DNA of 64,000 nucleotides from the NCBI GenBank assembly GCA_944470555.2, contig OX104128.1, positions 46,545,920-46,609,919 of the forward strand, in the 5' to 3' direction. Source of the stretch: Heterobilharzia americana (lineage: Eukaryota; Platyhelminthes; Trematoda; Strigeidida; Schistosomatidae). Shown piece by piece: positions 12,591 through 25,205 of the stretch (position 1 is the first letter of the stretch; every line of letters starts with the position of its first letter). Both the position numbers and the translations under genes were made by a program. The notes under the pieces were generated by a model. That model saw only the letters and a program-made list of their open reading frames with translations. It made no database searches and was not told where the DNA came from.

Positions 12591-14599
12591 ACTGACCAGT
12601 TCAATACAGTATGAAGAGCACATATGTGATTCTAACACTAAATATAACCAAGCAAATATCTTGTATTTTGGTCATACAATCGAGATGCGAAATGACATTT
12701 TCGAACATAGATCTAACGCGATGAAACCTAATTTGCTGTGTTACAACAGATGGTATATAAACATAAGTCTCATTTAAGAAAATGTATGTGACCTTAGTGA
12801 TTGTTTGTTTGTGCAATCTTAAATCGTTAGTTAAATAAATTCCATCTGGATTTGTATTTTTCCTCTTGCAGTTATTTGTGCACATAGGCATTGCTGACTA
12901 CATTAAAATGTCGAAACCATGTATTGGAAAGAATACATCAGAAAGGGTCACGTTCATCAAAAAAAGGAAAAAAACTGACTCACATAGTGAACATTGAATA
13001 CGCAAATGTGTTTAAATCTGGCCTCCATCACCATCTATTGACTTAGTCATTAGGAGACATGTGGAGTGGTCATGACACAATGATGATAGCAACAACTGTT
13101 AAATCATTTCATAACTTAACTCGGTAGCTAATATCCCTTTTTGTAAGCAGGTCATGGAAGTGGGGTGTTGTGTATGCACAGTTCAAATATTTAACATATT
13201 TCTTGAATATTGAAGAATTTAACTCAATCATAATTGGAACTAATTTCGAAACAACTGATTCTCAGTTCTTAATAAACTTTAATCACAGGTTTATTTGGAA
13301 AAGCAATTGAATTTATAATTCAAAGTCACTGAAGTAAACCTTAAAAATACAAATGTCTTCAAAAGTTATCTAGCTAATCAATAAACTTATAACACTAGAA
13401 ATTTCTCACAGTATGTCTAAAATCCTTGTGAGTAATGCGTGTGGGAACAAAACAACTGGTGATTAGTTACAGTGAATTGAAAGTAGGATTCAGTTAGAAG
13501 AAGGCTCATGGTGACCAAACGAAATCATGGTAGCGGTCGATGATGTCTGTAACTGTTGGTCTGATCTATGTAAGGAGGTATAGACTGCATGACTCGGGTT
13601 GTCGAGACAACCATTGATTAATGGTTGCAGATTCTTAGTGATATGGTTCCAAGTCAGCCACGGTGCCACAGATATATTCACTCCCTGACGTCTTTGGCTG
13701 CTTGAACGTTTTCAGAAAACTTCGTTTTGATTAATTCTCTTCCCTGCCATGTATTTTTGTCTACCATTGTGAAGTGTAGCCACTTGAATCTATGTACTTC
13801 CCAGCAAGTTTATTTGTTGACTCATTTGCCTGTCTGACGGTAGATTTAGTAGTTTCGAATACTAAACTACATCTACCTACGATAGAAATCTATCCATGAC
13901 AAACTTGAGATTTGGCTTCTCGTATTACTTCATTATCCAGCAGTAATCGAAGACAAATTTGTGACAAACGTGGCCGACTCTGTAAAATTATTTATGAATT
14001 TCAGAACTTACTTTGCTTGACATTACTACTAAGTCACCAGTCCTTCAGATATTCACGCAGGTTGCTAATACGGTTTTAAATGAAAGCAACTCACCAAATA
14101 TCATTAGTTGTGACCTTTGACACAAATTCGTATGTTAAGGTGAAAAACTACTAAACAACATGAACACTAGACACTATTCATGAAAATATGCAGGATAAGA
14201 ATTATCTCACGTTTCGCTGAAAGTGAGTACACAATTAGGTCATTTGCACGTGAGCTTATCTTTACTGAGATCGAACAGTGGGCATTGCTGACGAAAAGTT
14301 AAGTCTTAATGTCAAATTAAAAGTTGAACACCTTGGTGAAGTATAATTCCACATTAGCACTCAGTGACACAGTGTTGTTTACCAGACGCATTTTAATCAG
14401 TATGACAAGTAAGGCAGTTAGGAAAATGTTCGCCACTGAAAATGAACTCAGTAATAAAACTAAATTGTCAATTGAATAAATTATGTTAGTGGTATAGATG
14501 TGTCTAACATTCATAGTCCTCAAATTTGAAGGCAAAATATACAAATAAACAGAAGGAACAGTGATTGGATCTCTCATATATTTGATCGTAACAGATATA
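11999..14599. other. No gene seen; one microsatellite
   Basis: Contains the (TA)n run at 12.55 kb. The 96-codon minus frame at 12,601-12,891 and the 63-codon one at 13,490-13,681 are not recognised; the GC-richer block at 13.5-13.8 kb could be an unidentified repeat. Confidence 0.55.
12547..12587. repeat. (TA)n microsatellite
   Basis: About 20 uninterrupted AT dinucleotides. Confidence 0.98.
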
Positions 14600-15075
14600 T
14601 TTATGGACAGTTGAGAACAAGTGGCATTCACAACATTTCAGGTCAAAGCAACTTATCGGGATCAGTCAGGACAGTAAAGTACAAAACGACTTACCGAAAG
14701 AGAACAATACACCCTACTAAAGTAAACAGGTCAGAGAAAAACTGGGCTATCTCTCTACATGCACTGACCCATAACTATGTTATGTGGTGGGATAGGGTTA
14801 CAGTTCTGTAATTCATCATAGCTAAATAGAAGGAAAGATTGCTGACAGAACCTTTTTCACGGAATCAACAGCCAGCACGTATAACATGAATGACTCAATA
14901 TACATTACTATTTTACTACCAGTATAATAGAAAAATGAAGAACCATTTTGACTATATAATTGAAGTTTGAAAGTCATGTAATATTATTACGAGCAGCAAA
15001 TTCTGCTCTAAATGTCATCCGGTAATACTGTATCACTGTGTTCTATATCACTTAAACAATCTAATTTCGAACTAA
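14600..15075 (+). mobile_element. Penelope-like element 3' end (GIY-YIG end plus tail)
   Basis: Frame 14,611-14,811 reads TVKYKTTYRKRTIHPTKVNR and NWAISLHALTHNYVMWW, matching the distal GIY-YIG part of the PLE at 30.6 kb (KYRITDPTKINSSEKHSVIA). The tail follows at 14,980-15,070 with TATTACGAGCAGCAAATTCT, an AATACTGTATCACTGTG block and AAACAATCTAAT. It is 5'-truncated and carries no functional protein. Confidence 0.78.
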
Positions 15076-18000
15076 ACTGAATTCTGTTTGGCTGAAGTTA
15101 CTGTCTGGTATCTAAACAATTCTGGTCAGACTGGTGAAATATGTCGGTGAGTGAGAGCTTCACTGAAATATTTGTATCATTCACCTTCAATATTGTTGTT
15201 GGTTTAGGTGGTGGAAAACAAATTGTTTTCTCCCCTAGAAAGAAGTAAGTTTGTCTCATTTCTCTTAAGAATATGGTACACATATTCTTTTCCTATGTTA
15301 TGATATATCAAGTTGGAAGTGTTTGTTTTTCTTGGAATAGTTATTGTTGTACTGACATATAACATATTAGACAACGTTTTATTCTAGATAGGTGGATCAA
15401 AATAATAACTTTCTAAAATGGAATACAAAGTCGATGACTGTTGACGTCAACTACTTATGAAGATGTGTACTTTGTGGCTGAGGTCAAAACACACTGGAGA
15501 TAGACGTTCGAACTCATTCAAATAATATGGTCATGTAAATCCTGAAAATCTTGTAAATCTGTTATAAAAATTTGACTGAAGCATCTTCTTTTCTTCTTAC
15601 TTTAGGTTTTTTATGATCACTGGCATAATTTGTAACATGTTTTTCTTTTTTCGCGTGGTTTCTCTGCTGGATTATTAATTGAACTGACATTGTAGTAGAC
15701 AGCTCTCAGGTTCTTTGGAACTTACGTCTGCTTACATGTTGATTGTTCGACGTACCTATTCGTTTTTAATAGGTACTACATCTCCACTATATGTATGAGA
15801 TATAGTCTTGCTAATCTGAAGTTTTGATAACCAGGTCACTGATAATCACACGTTTGTAAAATGAGATTGATAGTTACGTGCTGTTATTTAACCGTTTGTC
15901 TCAGTCTTAGGAAGGATGGTTATTAGTCAGCTGATTTCAAATTCGGTAATCTGCATAAAACATGAAAGTACGTCAACTGTGAGATTACTGACTTCAACCG
16001 AATTTACTTTTATTATCAAATAATCTCCAACACGACAAAAAGATTGTTCAAAATAGAAATCTTTGCTCTACTTTTAATCACTGAGTAGATCCTTATCAAC
16101 TTATAACTAGAAATGATTGTGATGCTTATAAGATAATCATATTTATTCCTGAGCCAATTGTAACCGTTGTTCGCTATTTTTAAGGTCATGGTTACTCACT
16201 TAACTTTATTGCATAATAGATTTTAAATATTTTTGTGACATTCCGGAAAATAGAAGAAGATGGTAACCAATCACTGTCCAGATGTCAGCATACTTTCGTT
16301 TGCTCCTGAGCAGTCAATAGATGCTTGCGATCAGGCTTTTGGTGTCACTAACAGGCTGTCTGGGCACAATGGCTTATTTAAGTTTAGCGTTGAACCGTTC
16401 AAGTCAGTGGGTATGAAAATTTTTATCTTTGGTACATGTAAATATAGACTTGTTACTACTCAAAAATAAAGTATTTGAAAATTGGATTACATGAAAAACA
16501 TGTTATGAACACAATGATTGCCTCGCTTAACGATAGAACAAACGAGCAATGTAGGTTGCACAGTTTTGTTTCTAAATACTAAGTACAGTGAAATGATTGG
16601 CTACTGAAGAGCCACTTATGTTGTATACAGTTGCCTTCTATGTCATGAACTAGGGTATATGATAGAGTACGTTCTTACGCTTATGCGCAGCTTGTTTACA
16701 CTTTGATTAATATCAGAATTTACCGCGTTCGTTGCAAAACTACAGAAAATCGTGTTATACATTGTTGTGCTGTTTCGAATGTCCATAAGGCTAATGTTTT
16801 TAGAATTCATTAAAATGTAGACAGCCTGTGATGTACTGGTAGGGTTTATCCTGTAGTAAGGGGGAAAAATCTCATATAAACCCTTATTGTAGTATCTGAC
16901 TGTTTTTATATAGCAGCAGTTTGGAAAACAGTATTTCAGATATTTAAATCTGGAAATAAGTATATTAGACATGGTTTCTGGTAAATAGTACTTTGTGCAT
17001 ATTCTTTGGGAATTTTTCAAATTATTATCAAGTTGAAACTCTTAGTTTTGGTTCATCTTTAGATAAAACATCTATGAAACGTTGTGATCCCACTCCTTTG
17101 AGGCTGAGCAGCAAGATACGTTTGAAATCATGAGGAGCTTGTATTGAACTCTTGAAAATAAATAATATCAGCCCAATGTATGAGCAAAAGACATGCAGAC
17201 AGCGACCCATATTTGTGTACGAATGAAACATCAGATCGATATCAGTTTAACATCCACTATCAGATGGTGACAAAGAACAACAATATAACACTCACGTATT
17301 CTCCCTCTAGAATACCAATCATCTGTCTAACCTGAGAACATTTAACCAGTTGACAAAGTTTTTTGTATCCAGAAAACAGTTGACTTAAGATCCTGTAAAC
17401 TTTTTAAAAGGGCTTATCGACTAACTGTAACCTTCATTTGGGCTCTATAGTGTTTACGATCACAATGCATATCCATTTAATTATGGTAAGAAAAGAGTTT
17501 CCTGGTTCGCTAATGTTCTGCTCATGACCGAAATTTATGAAATTGTATGAAAAGTTAACCTAAGTTGATTGTAAAGCTTTGCCCTATTTTTGTGATAGTG
17601 GCCTTTTGACATTTTAAACTGATCTACATGGTTGAATGTACGGTAAAGCAGATTGTAAGGTCTGAGATCAGTTTGTCCTTAAAGTTATTAATTAATGCTG
17701 TTTGTGTTTGCCAACAGAATAGGTTATTCGTGAGAAAATGTGGGTAAAAATACCAAGTAAGGCCTGATTATGATGTACAGATATGATAGAGAACATTGGT
17801 AGTCAATATGGCTGTTTCCTAATGATTCTGCTTCCATTGATTAACTGATTTTCTTCATGTCTAGTATTTCTTAGAAATTATCGACTGAAATCTAATGACT
17901 AGTGGTAACTTTTAAGTATTTTGTTAGTAACTGGTAGCATCACTTGTCTCTTTCGGTCTAGAACAAAATCTTACACTCTGTTTACTGCACTGGTGTCAGT

Positions 18001-18631
18001 TACATCTAGTCTGAGTTAGTTTCAAATTGACTGCCGTTCTTTCTAGGATACATGCTACGGTTTACTGAAAGGCCTAAACAACACACTGTTTATCACTCTT
18101 CATTTAATATGAACGCGAGGTAAGGCGAAGTTGATTCATTGTATTTAGACAGTTGTGTATAAATTCTTATAAAGTTAAGCTATATCCTCCCACATGTCTT
18201 CAATGCAAATTGCCATACACGATGGTGTTTCTTTATGAATTGTTCGCATTGATAGGTTGAAAAGTATGCAAAATGTATATGACTAGATAACACACTCAGA
18301 TGATATGCTAGAAGTATTGCGGCAATTTCGAAAAAGTATTTTGGTGGAGAATTTAGAACTCCAATGTTCAAGCAGTTCGCCGTATTAGTTAGTCACTGAG
18401 TTTTAGTAATCACCGGCCTATTACTAGTTATATACATTCCTAATTGGGCATTTTCTCTGTAAGTTGGCTTAACCTTCATTGTAGTCTGATTATTGGATGT
18501 TTCATACAGGCAAGCACTATTATTTACTGGATAGCGTTTCAGATATCATTTATTATCCATATTCTTGTCACTTGTGACCTTCAAAGCACCCCTGTATTTT
18601 GACTGGAACGATAATTTTTCATACATTGCAG
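15076..18631. other. No recognisable feature
   Basis: AT-rich DNA. The 125-codon minus frame at 16,643-17,020 has no motif and looks like chance. Confidence 0.6.
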
Positions 18632-18920
18632 AAACTTAATTGGCTATTTGAGTGACTTTAAAGGCCAACGACTTGAATGGCTTTTAATGACGATCGTAGC
18701 TCAACATTTAGGGTTGATTAAAGTCAATTTATCAACCGTATGAATGACCAGTTACGATTGTTCATTTTCATAATGTAAAGTGAGATAGTTTCGAAAACCA
18801 TCCTGGCAGTTGTTGAAATAAACAATCAGCCTTCGGAATTTCAGCCATGAAGGTAGTTTTTCATAGGATTGAGAGACGTAATTGGTTATAGCAACAGTTA
18901 CTAGGATGGTCTTTGCAGTT
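18632..18920. repeat. GACTTTAAAGG-type foldback elements, one complete and one partial
   Basis: Partial unit at 18,632-18,700 (GAGTGACTTTAAAGGCCAAC). Complete unit at about 18,787-18,920, from TCGAAAACCATCCTGGCAGT to GTTACTAGGATGGTCTTTGC. Confidence 0.72.
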
Positions 18921-19289
18921 GGACGGGATTTTTAACAGTTACAATCTGTCTATGGTATTATTCTTGTCTACTTCTGGACAGTATTTGCGTCTAATGATCG
19001 TTATACTGACCTCAAAAGAAGCTGGGGAACTGGTACACAAATATAAGAGTGGTCAGAGGCATGGACGTTTCCGTCATTATTGAAAAAGTATTGATGATAT
19101 ATGTGGACTAGTCGTAACGTTCATGCAGAGAACGCTATTCTTAGAGTATAAAACCCCTCTGATTAGAATATCAGCAGATGGATAACCTTTGAGTTCTATG
19201 TTCACCTTCCTCATTGTTCAAGACATAGAAATGAGGCTATCTTTTTGAGATTTGGGACTGATGCTTTTATCTATTAAACGCAGCTTCCG

Positions 19290-19555
19290 TGCACCATTGG
19301 TCTACTTTAAAATGCTCAAACGTTTGAAGCGACGGGTACTGTGTTTGAATCTCATTGGAAACAACATCACTCACTGGGGTGCATGTACACTTAGCTAGCG
19401 AGTCCAAAATGAGATGAATTGCACTTTCCGGATTTCGCTGCTAGCCACCAATGCGGACTTTAATATATTGAGTATCCGAGCAGTGTTGAGGCATCCGCAT
19501 GGAAGCCCATCTGCCAATACTAGTTGATCAATTCAAATCAGTAAAACGACGGGAA
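19290..19555 (+). mobile_element. Decayed Smα-type SINE with 3' extension
   Basis: The order head (CGTTTGAAGCGACGGGTACT), CATCACTCACTGGGGTGCA, ribozyme relic (TAGCGAGTCCAAAATGAGAT) and CGCTGCTAGCCACC matches the copy at 53.5 kb. It continues into GAGGCATCCGCATGGAAGCC and AAAACGACGGGAAATTAC, which in the 53.4 and 61.5 kb copies lies before the head. The ribozyme core is destroyed. Confidence 0.75.
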
Positions 19556-21641
19556 ATTACAGCCTTGTTTGTTTCATCTACCAGTTTTAACTGAGATAAC
19601 CGGTTGTAATGATTCTCGAAATTCGTCTGTGTTTATTCTGTTGTTGCACTTTAAAGGGGTGAGAGAGAGAGAGTATTATGCTTACATCTTTCATCAGCAT
19701 CCATTTCATTTCAGAAGTAATGATTTCTCAATAAACTTATAGGCCTAGCTCTGACACGTACTCAAGATTAGACTCAGTTGGAAGATATTTTTGTTACGTA
19801 GCGAAAGCAAATTAAGAGTTACCAGGTGCACTAAAGGATCTTATGCCTGTTTTGTCGTTTGTTTGGTTTCCTTTGGACAGTGAATCCATGAGTTTCTTAT
19901 CCTTGTGTGACTAAGTTATAAGTAGGTTAATGAGTTGGAATACAACAGTTTTTAATTCGAAAACTCAGTGAGCAAACAAGATTTTCAAGTTGCTGTAGAG
20001 TTTAAGGACGTTTAATCTCATCTTTCTCCTTGAATTCGAGAATTCTGTCAACCAGTTACATGTTTTGAAGTATTTGCAGTTTCAGAACCCCCTTTATCTA
20101 ATTATTTTTGTACAAATGAACTGTCAAAGCTAGTTAACATCAGTCTGGTCCTTAGGATACCTCAGAAACGAAGCCGCTAACTTTTTATGCTCACTGGTTT
20201 TAGTTTTTTGTTCAAACTATAGGAATAGTGATTGTTACGTCCCAATTTATTGGAAGTCTCAAGTTAGCTAGGCTGAAATTTTAAATCAAACCAAAGTTAT
20301 TAATTACATTCTTCTTGAGAGAGCGTTCAATAAATCCTGATGAAAAGTGAACTCACTAGTTACATGCACATTCTTGAAGGCTGCTAAAGATCATTGAGAG
20401 AAACGAGATCTGAACTGATGAATATTTAATTGAAAAGTTTACTGTCAACACCCGTATGAAAGCGTTCCGTTCGTTTTCATTTCACCTTTACATGTGTTAT
20501 ATGGTCAATTTACAAGGTTTGCCGCTAGCTTTTTGTACACTATTTGTTTTACTTCAGAAAGCCTAAAGTGTTATGCTACAAAATTTGGTTATTTGTTGCT
20601 TTTTCTGCACACCTTGGTTTTCCTACTGTCTCCCTCCACCTTCTTGCATATGAAATAGACGTATTGGTAAAATAAGTCCTTGGTGAATAGATTCATTCAC
20701 TAATGATCACAACTACTACATAACTTTTGATAGGAACATTTCATTTGTGTATTACAAGATAAACAGCCTTATGCTGTACAACAAATGTATTGAAAAGTCT
20801 TCTTTAGTTGCCTTTGCAAGTTTTAGTTGTTTTCAGTATTCAGGATAAATGTCAAGCAACCAATATCACAATTAGTGAAATCAATAAGTGAATTGAAAAA
20901 GTGACACATGGTTTTTCTCCTTTGACGATAAAGCCTGTTTCGCAAAACCTGATGAATCACTGGTGATATATGAAAATTTGTAGAATTATATGTTTGAAGT
21001 GGTGAGCGAAACAATTATGTATATGGGATGAAAATAAATTTTATGTCAAATTTATTAAAAAAAAAGTTAGAGATGCTGTAGAATGCCAGAGGATTTTAAC
21101 GACGCATTGACGGTTGTTTTGATGAAAATCACTGAAAGTAGGCAGTTAATGAACATTCTATAGGAAATTTGTTGTAACTAAATTATAAAAAAATATTTTT
21201 CAAGGAAATCAATGAAACTATGGTTTTTTCCTTACTTTTAAGAACATAATCTATGCTCAGGACTGATTAAGATGTGGCGATGTCTTTCACTAATTTATCA
21301 TGAAAGTGGTCTAATTAGCATTTTAAAATCACTTAGACGATTAGTTATGTAAGAAGAAACGTTGTCGTTTTCCCGCTAAAGGTCAAGTGAACTGACGGAA
21401 ACCAGTCACAAGTCAACATACATTTGTGCTCGTTTTGAGATGTGAGGTTGATTTTGACATGATAAGTTACAAGTGTACACTAGGTGGGATTAGTGATCTT
21501 GACCTTGTGGAAGGTGTCAAATATGAAGAGAGTTCCCTAAAAACCAACGATTGCTATGGAATATTAACCCTGCTCCACACAGAATTACTGCACTAATGGT
21601 CATAGATTGGAAGTTTAGTTGATCATGGGCTGTTAAACGTG
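19556..21641. other. No gene seen
   Basis: Only a short GA microsatellite and AT-rich DNA. Confidence 0.6.
19660..19674. repeat. (GA)n microsatellite
   Basis: Short GA run. Confidence 0.95.
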
Positions 21642-21909
21642 TGTGACTAGTAAGACTCCACAGGCAACAACTGAAATAACCGATTGGATTTCTCTATTTT
21701 TGCGAAAATCTTCAGTTATAGCCAAAATGAAGAAACGAAACTGGTCATTTCAATCGTTGCTAGGATAGCCATTAAATTGGAGTGAAATTAAAGGCCACCC
21801 TAGAAGCTGCTGACATAATGAGGTGGATTTCGGTGTTCTGGCCGTAAAGATAGTTTTTTTTAATAGAATTAGTTATGGTAGAAGTTGTTAGAGTGGCCTT
21901 TAAAATCAT
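21642..21909. repeat. Two adjacent GACTTTAAAGG-type foldback elements
   Basis: Unit 1 is about 21,642-21,779 (CAACTGAAATAACCGATTGG ... GGTCATTTCAATCGTTGC). Unit 2 is about 21,782-21,909 (GTGAAATTAAAGGCCACCCT ... GTTAGAGTGGCCTTTAAAAT). They sit just outside the RTE element. Confidence 0.8.
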
Positions 21910-22004
21910 CCATCAGCGTCGTTCAAAAATGTTAATGTTACCGTGTCAAGTAGAGTTAATACTACATGACTACTGAAAATTTTATCCCTGTTTTATTATT
22001 ATTA

Positions 22005-22719
22005 TTATAAGTCCCTTGGGTTCCTAGTGGAACATAGGGCTTCAGTAGCACGCCTCCAGTGACCTCTGTTCTCTGAGATCTTTTGAACCTGGTCCCACGA
22101 CAGCCCAGAAGCTCTCATTTCCTGCTCGCACGACCTCCTCCATCTCACCCTCGACACTGACGTCCAACTCGTCGCTTCCCATGGGGATTCCACTCGAGCA
22201 ACTGGCCTGACGCGTGATGTCCTCAGTCGGCCTTCTCAGTGCATGGCCAGTCCATCTCCACTTCTTCCTGCATATTTGTTGCGTGATAGGTTCTTGGTTG
22301 GTTCATTCCCAGAGCTCCTTGTTGCTTATTTTTTCTGGCCATCTGATCTTTAGTGGCGAGCGTAAGCAGTTGTTGATGAATGTCTGTAGTTTATTGGAAA
22401 TGCCTTTCGTGACGCGCCAAGTCTCTGAGCCATACAAGAGCACTGACTTGACGTTGGTGTTGAAAATCCGTATCTTGTTCCACATGCTGAGTGCAGAAGA
22501 TCTCCACACTGGTTTCAGGCTAATGAACGCCTGTCTTGCTTTTCCAATTCTGACTTTGACGTCCTCGTCCGTCCCGCCTGTAGTTGAAACAGTGCTTCCT
22601 AGATAAGTGAAGGAGGTTACTTCCTTTAAGTTTCTCCCGTTGATGGTGACTGGAGTTTGTTGTTGTTGTTGGAGTTGTTGGTGTGGTATCTTCATCACTT
22701 CTGTCTTCTCTATATTCAC
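22005..22719 (-). pseudogene. RTE C-terminal region (post-RT)
   Basis: Frames at 22,719-22,303 (138 aa) and 22,193-22,005 (62 aa) continue the RTE protein past the RT. The first includes FTYLGSTVSTTGGTDEDV and VLLYGSETW, hallmark post-RT sequences of RTE/CR1-like proteins. The second contains the terminal RWRRSCEQEMRASGLSW and ends at NPRDL close to the ATA tail. They are separated from the RT frame and from each other by frameshifts or stops. A CAA/CAG run gives a glutamine tract near the start of the first frame. Confidence 0.85.
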
Positions 22720-22725
22720 TTGAAG

Positions 22726-23944
22726 TCACCTCTTCGTTACTTCTTCCGCTAACTTGTTAGTTTTCACATGTAGATCATCAAGTTTGTGTGACATCAGACA
22801 CAAGCCATCGGCGAAATTCAGATCTTCTAGGTTCTTTACCGCAGTCCAGTGTATCCCCCTCTTCTCGCTCCCCACTGTTTGCTGCATGATCCAGTCCACC
22901 ACAATAAGGAATATCATGGGGGATAGTAGGCAACCTTGTTTCACTCCTGTCTTCACTTCACAGGCATCACTGAGCTTCCCATTGTGGATTACTTGGCATG
23001 TGGCATCTTCATATAGTTGTTGAATGAGGCGGATAAAGGTTTGCGGTACTCCGTAGTATTGAAGCAGTTTCCAAATTACTTCACGGTCGACGCTGTCAGA
23101 GGCCTTCTCAAAGTCGATGAAGTTGAGGCAGAGAGCTGATTGCCATTCTATGCTCTGTTCTATGATGATACGAAGCGTTGCAATTTGGTCTGCACATGAT
23201 TTGTACTTCCTGAAGCCTGCCTGTTCCGGTCGCAGTTTTGAATCCAGTGCATCTTTAAGCCTCTCCAGGATGATGCGGCTTAATATTTTACTTGGGTTGG
23301 ATAGGAGAGTGATTCCGCGCCAGTTCTTGCAAGCACTGAGGTCTCCCTTCTTCGGCAGTTTGACAAGGTAACCCTTTTTCCAATCAATGGCCAGGTACCT
23401 TCTCTTCCTTCCACACCTTCTGCAATAGTGGTGTGAGCATGTCCGCTGTTGTCTCTGCATCTGTTCTCAGTGCTTCTGGCGGTATCCCGTCTGGTCCTGC
23501 TGCTTTCCCGCATTTCAGTAGCCTTATGGCGTTCAGAACCTCCATTTTTGTTGGAGGATATATGTTCACTTGTAGTTCAGCGGCTGCAGGTGGTATTTCT
23601 GAACGAAGTGCAGATGGTGGTGGTGGTCGATTCAGGTGCTTCTTTAAGTGGTCAGCCCATTGTTTCCTTTGTTTCTCTTCTTTCGTAATTAAGATTCCTT
23701 CATCATCTTTTATTGGTTTCATCTGTGTTGGTCTCTTCCCAGATAGCAACCTGGTTATTTGATACAATGTTATCAGGTCTCTCTTACCTGCAGCCTGTCC
23801 TGCTTCACTTGCCAGTGTTTCGTAGAAGTGTCTTTTGTCTTTGCGTGCACTCTTCTTCACTTCTTTGTCCAGTGTTTTATACATTGTGCTCAGTTCCTCT
23901 TGTCGTTGAGCATCCTTGCACTGGTTTATCTTCTGCTTCACCAT
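22726..23944 (-). pseudogene. RTE reverse transcriptase domain, frameshifted, catalytic Asp lost
   Basis: Two overlapping frames (23,944-23,384 and 23,460-22,726) together cover the linker and RT domain. The first contains GKAAGPDGIPPEALR, typical of the start of the RT fingers. The second has LPKKGDLSACKNWRGITLL, motif A as FIDFEKASDSVDRE (a Ser where a Phe is usual), motif B as GVKQGCLLSPMIF, and motif C as NFADGLCLM. RTs of this clade have FADD; here the second Asp is Gly (codon at 22,804-22,806), which removes a metal-binding catalytic residue. A frameshift lies near 23,400. The enzyme would be non-functional even if the frames were continuous. Confidence 0.9.
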
Positions 23945-25037
23945 CCTCCTCTCCCTGCTCTATCAGCTTCCAGGTATCTGTCGAGATCCATTCCTTGTCT
24001 TCTTTCTTCTTCCTTCCTAATACTGTTGTGCAGGTTTCTTTCCACATAGCTTTCGAAGACTTCCAGTGTTCTTCCACACAGGTTTCTTCAGGGATGTTCC
24101 TCGATATCTCCCATTTTGTCTTGATGGCTGCCTTGAAGATCTCCTTTGTAGTTTCATCCTTCAGTTTCCGAGTGTTGTACTTGAATTGAGGTCTATCACC
24201 AGCTTCCTTGAAGGCTTTTAACTTGATTTGGAAGGTTCCTTGCACTAGGTAGTGGTCTGAACCTACATCTGCTCCTCTTCTTGACCTCGTGTTAAGTAGA
24301 CTGCGTCTCCATTTTCTTGAGATTGAGATAAAGTCGATTTGATTTTTAGTGTGTCCATCTGGTGAAATCCATGTCGCTTTGTGGATATCTTTGTGCCTGA
24401 ACACACTGCCTCCAATCACCAAATCGTTGAATGCACAGGATTCTGCAAACAATTCTCCATTCTCATTCATTTCACCTAGCGCCTCTCGACCCATGGTTAG
24501 TTCTCTTCCCGTGTTGTCCCCTCCCAGTTTGGCATTCATGTCGCCCATTAGAATTTTGATATCGCCAACTGAGGTCTTGTCCAGTGTTGATTGAAGTTGT
24601 CTGTAGAAATCCTCCTTTTTCTCTTGCTCTGCATTATTTGTAGGTGCATAACATTGTATGATTGTGACCTTTCTTCCTTTTGAGTTGAATCTTGCTGTCA
24701 TGATCCTGGAGGAGATTGGTTCCCACTGCATGAGAGCCTTCGATGCTCTTGAGGACATCATGATAGCCACTCCCTCAGTGTGCTCGTGGTTGTCGTCTGG
24801 GTGACCGGAGTAGATTATTGATTCTCCAGTTGACAGTTTGGAGAGTCCACTCCCATTCCATCTGCTTTCGCAAATCCCAAGCACTTCGATGTGATACCTT
24901 CTCATCTCCTTTGCAATCTGGGCTGCCTTACTGGGTTCAAACATGGTGCGGACATTCCATGTCCCCACGTTTACTTTCGCTTTCATCGAGGGAGAGAAGA
25001 CACATCGGCCAATTGGCTTCCCGAAGGCTTTCACCAA
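23877..25037 (-). pseudogene. RTE endonuclease (apurinic/EEP-type) domain
   Basis: 386-codon open frame forming the N-terminal part of the RTE polyprotein. Endonuclease/exonuclease/phosphatase-fold motifs are all visible: GTWNVRTM at residues 25-32, the metal-binding Glu in GICESRW (E57), GDMNAK (D166, N168), IDFISIS at 234-240 and the catalytic SDH (S260, D261, H262). This domain nicks target DNA to prime reverse transcription. Its active-site residues look intact. The frame leaves the retroelement reading near 23,940, where the -1/+1-shifted frame (MVKQKINQCKDAQ...) takes over, so the polyprotein is split by a frameshift. Confidence 0.9.
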
Positions 25038-25205
25038 CTGGCGTCATTTCGCCTCTCCGATTCCAGCGGGGAATAAGTTTGTTTTCATTTTTTATATTTT
25101 GTTTGTGCTTTGAAGTTTGTTTAGCGGTTAGATTTGTTTTACGGGGTAGGGTTGCTAGCCGTTTGCCCAACCTTCCCTCTTTACCCGGGCTTAGGACCAG
25201 CTAGT

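Larger units (their letters stand above)
21995..25205 (-). mobile_element. RTE-clade non-LTR retrotransposon, nearly full length, inactive
   Basis: Minus-strand element running from a 5' region near 25,205 to a 3' end with an (ATA)n tail at about 21,997-22,010. It encodes, in order, an endonuclease, a reverse transcriptase and a Trp/Arg-rich C-terminal region, as single-ORF RTE elements do. Schistosome RTE families such as SR2 or Perere-3 are the likely relatives, but I cannot assign one. The frame is broken near 23,940, 23,400, 22,720 and 22,300, and the RT catalytic motif is mutated, so this copy is dead. It is the best-preserved RTE copy in the window and serves as reference for the other fragments. 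Confidence 0.93.

Noticed and set aside
16643..17020. 125-codon minus-strand frame
   Set aside because: No recognisable motif, membrane pattern or supporting context; expected by chance in AT-rich DNA of this length.
22754..23371. Plus-strand frames over the RT region
   Set aside because: Antisense shadows of the RTE reverse transcriptase.
23713..24189. 158-codon plus-strand frame rich in Ser, Phe and Leu, resembling a membrane protein
   Set aside because: Antisense shadow of the RTE endonuclease frame.
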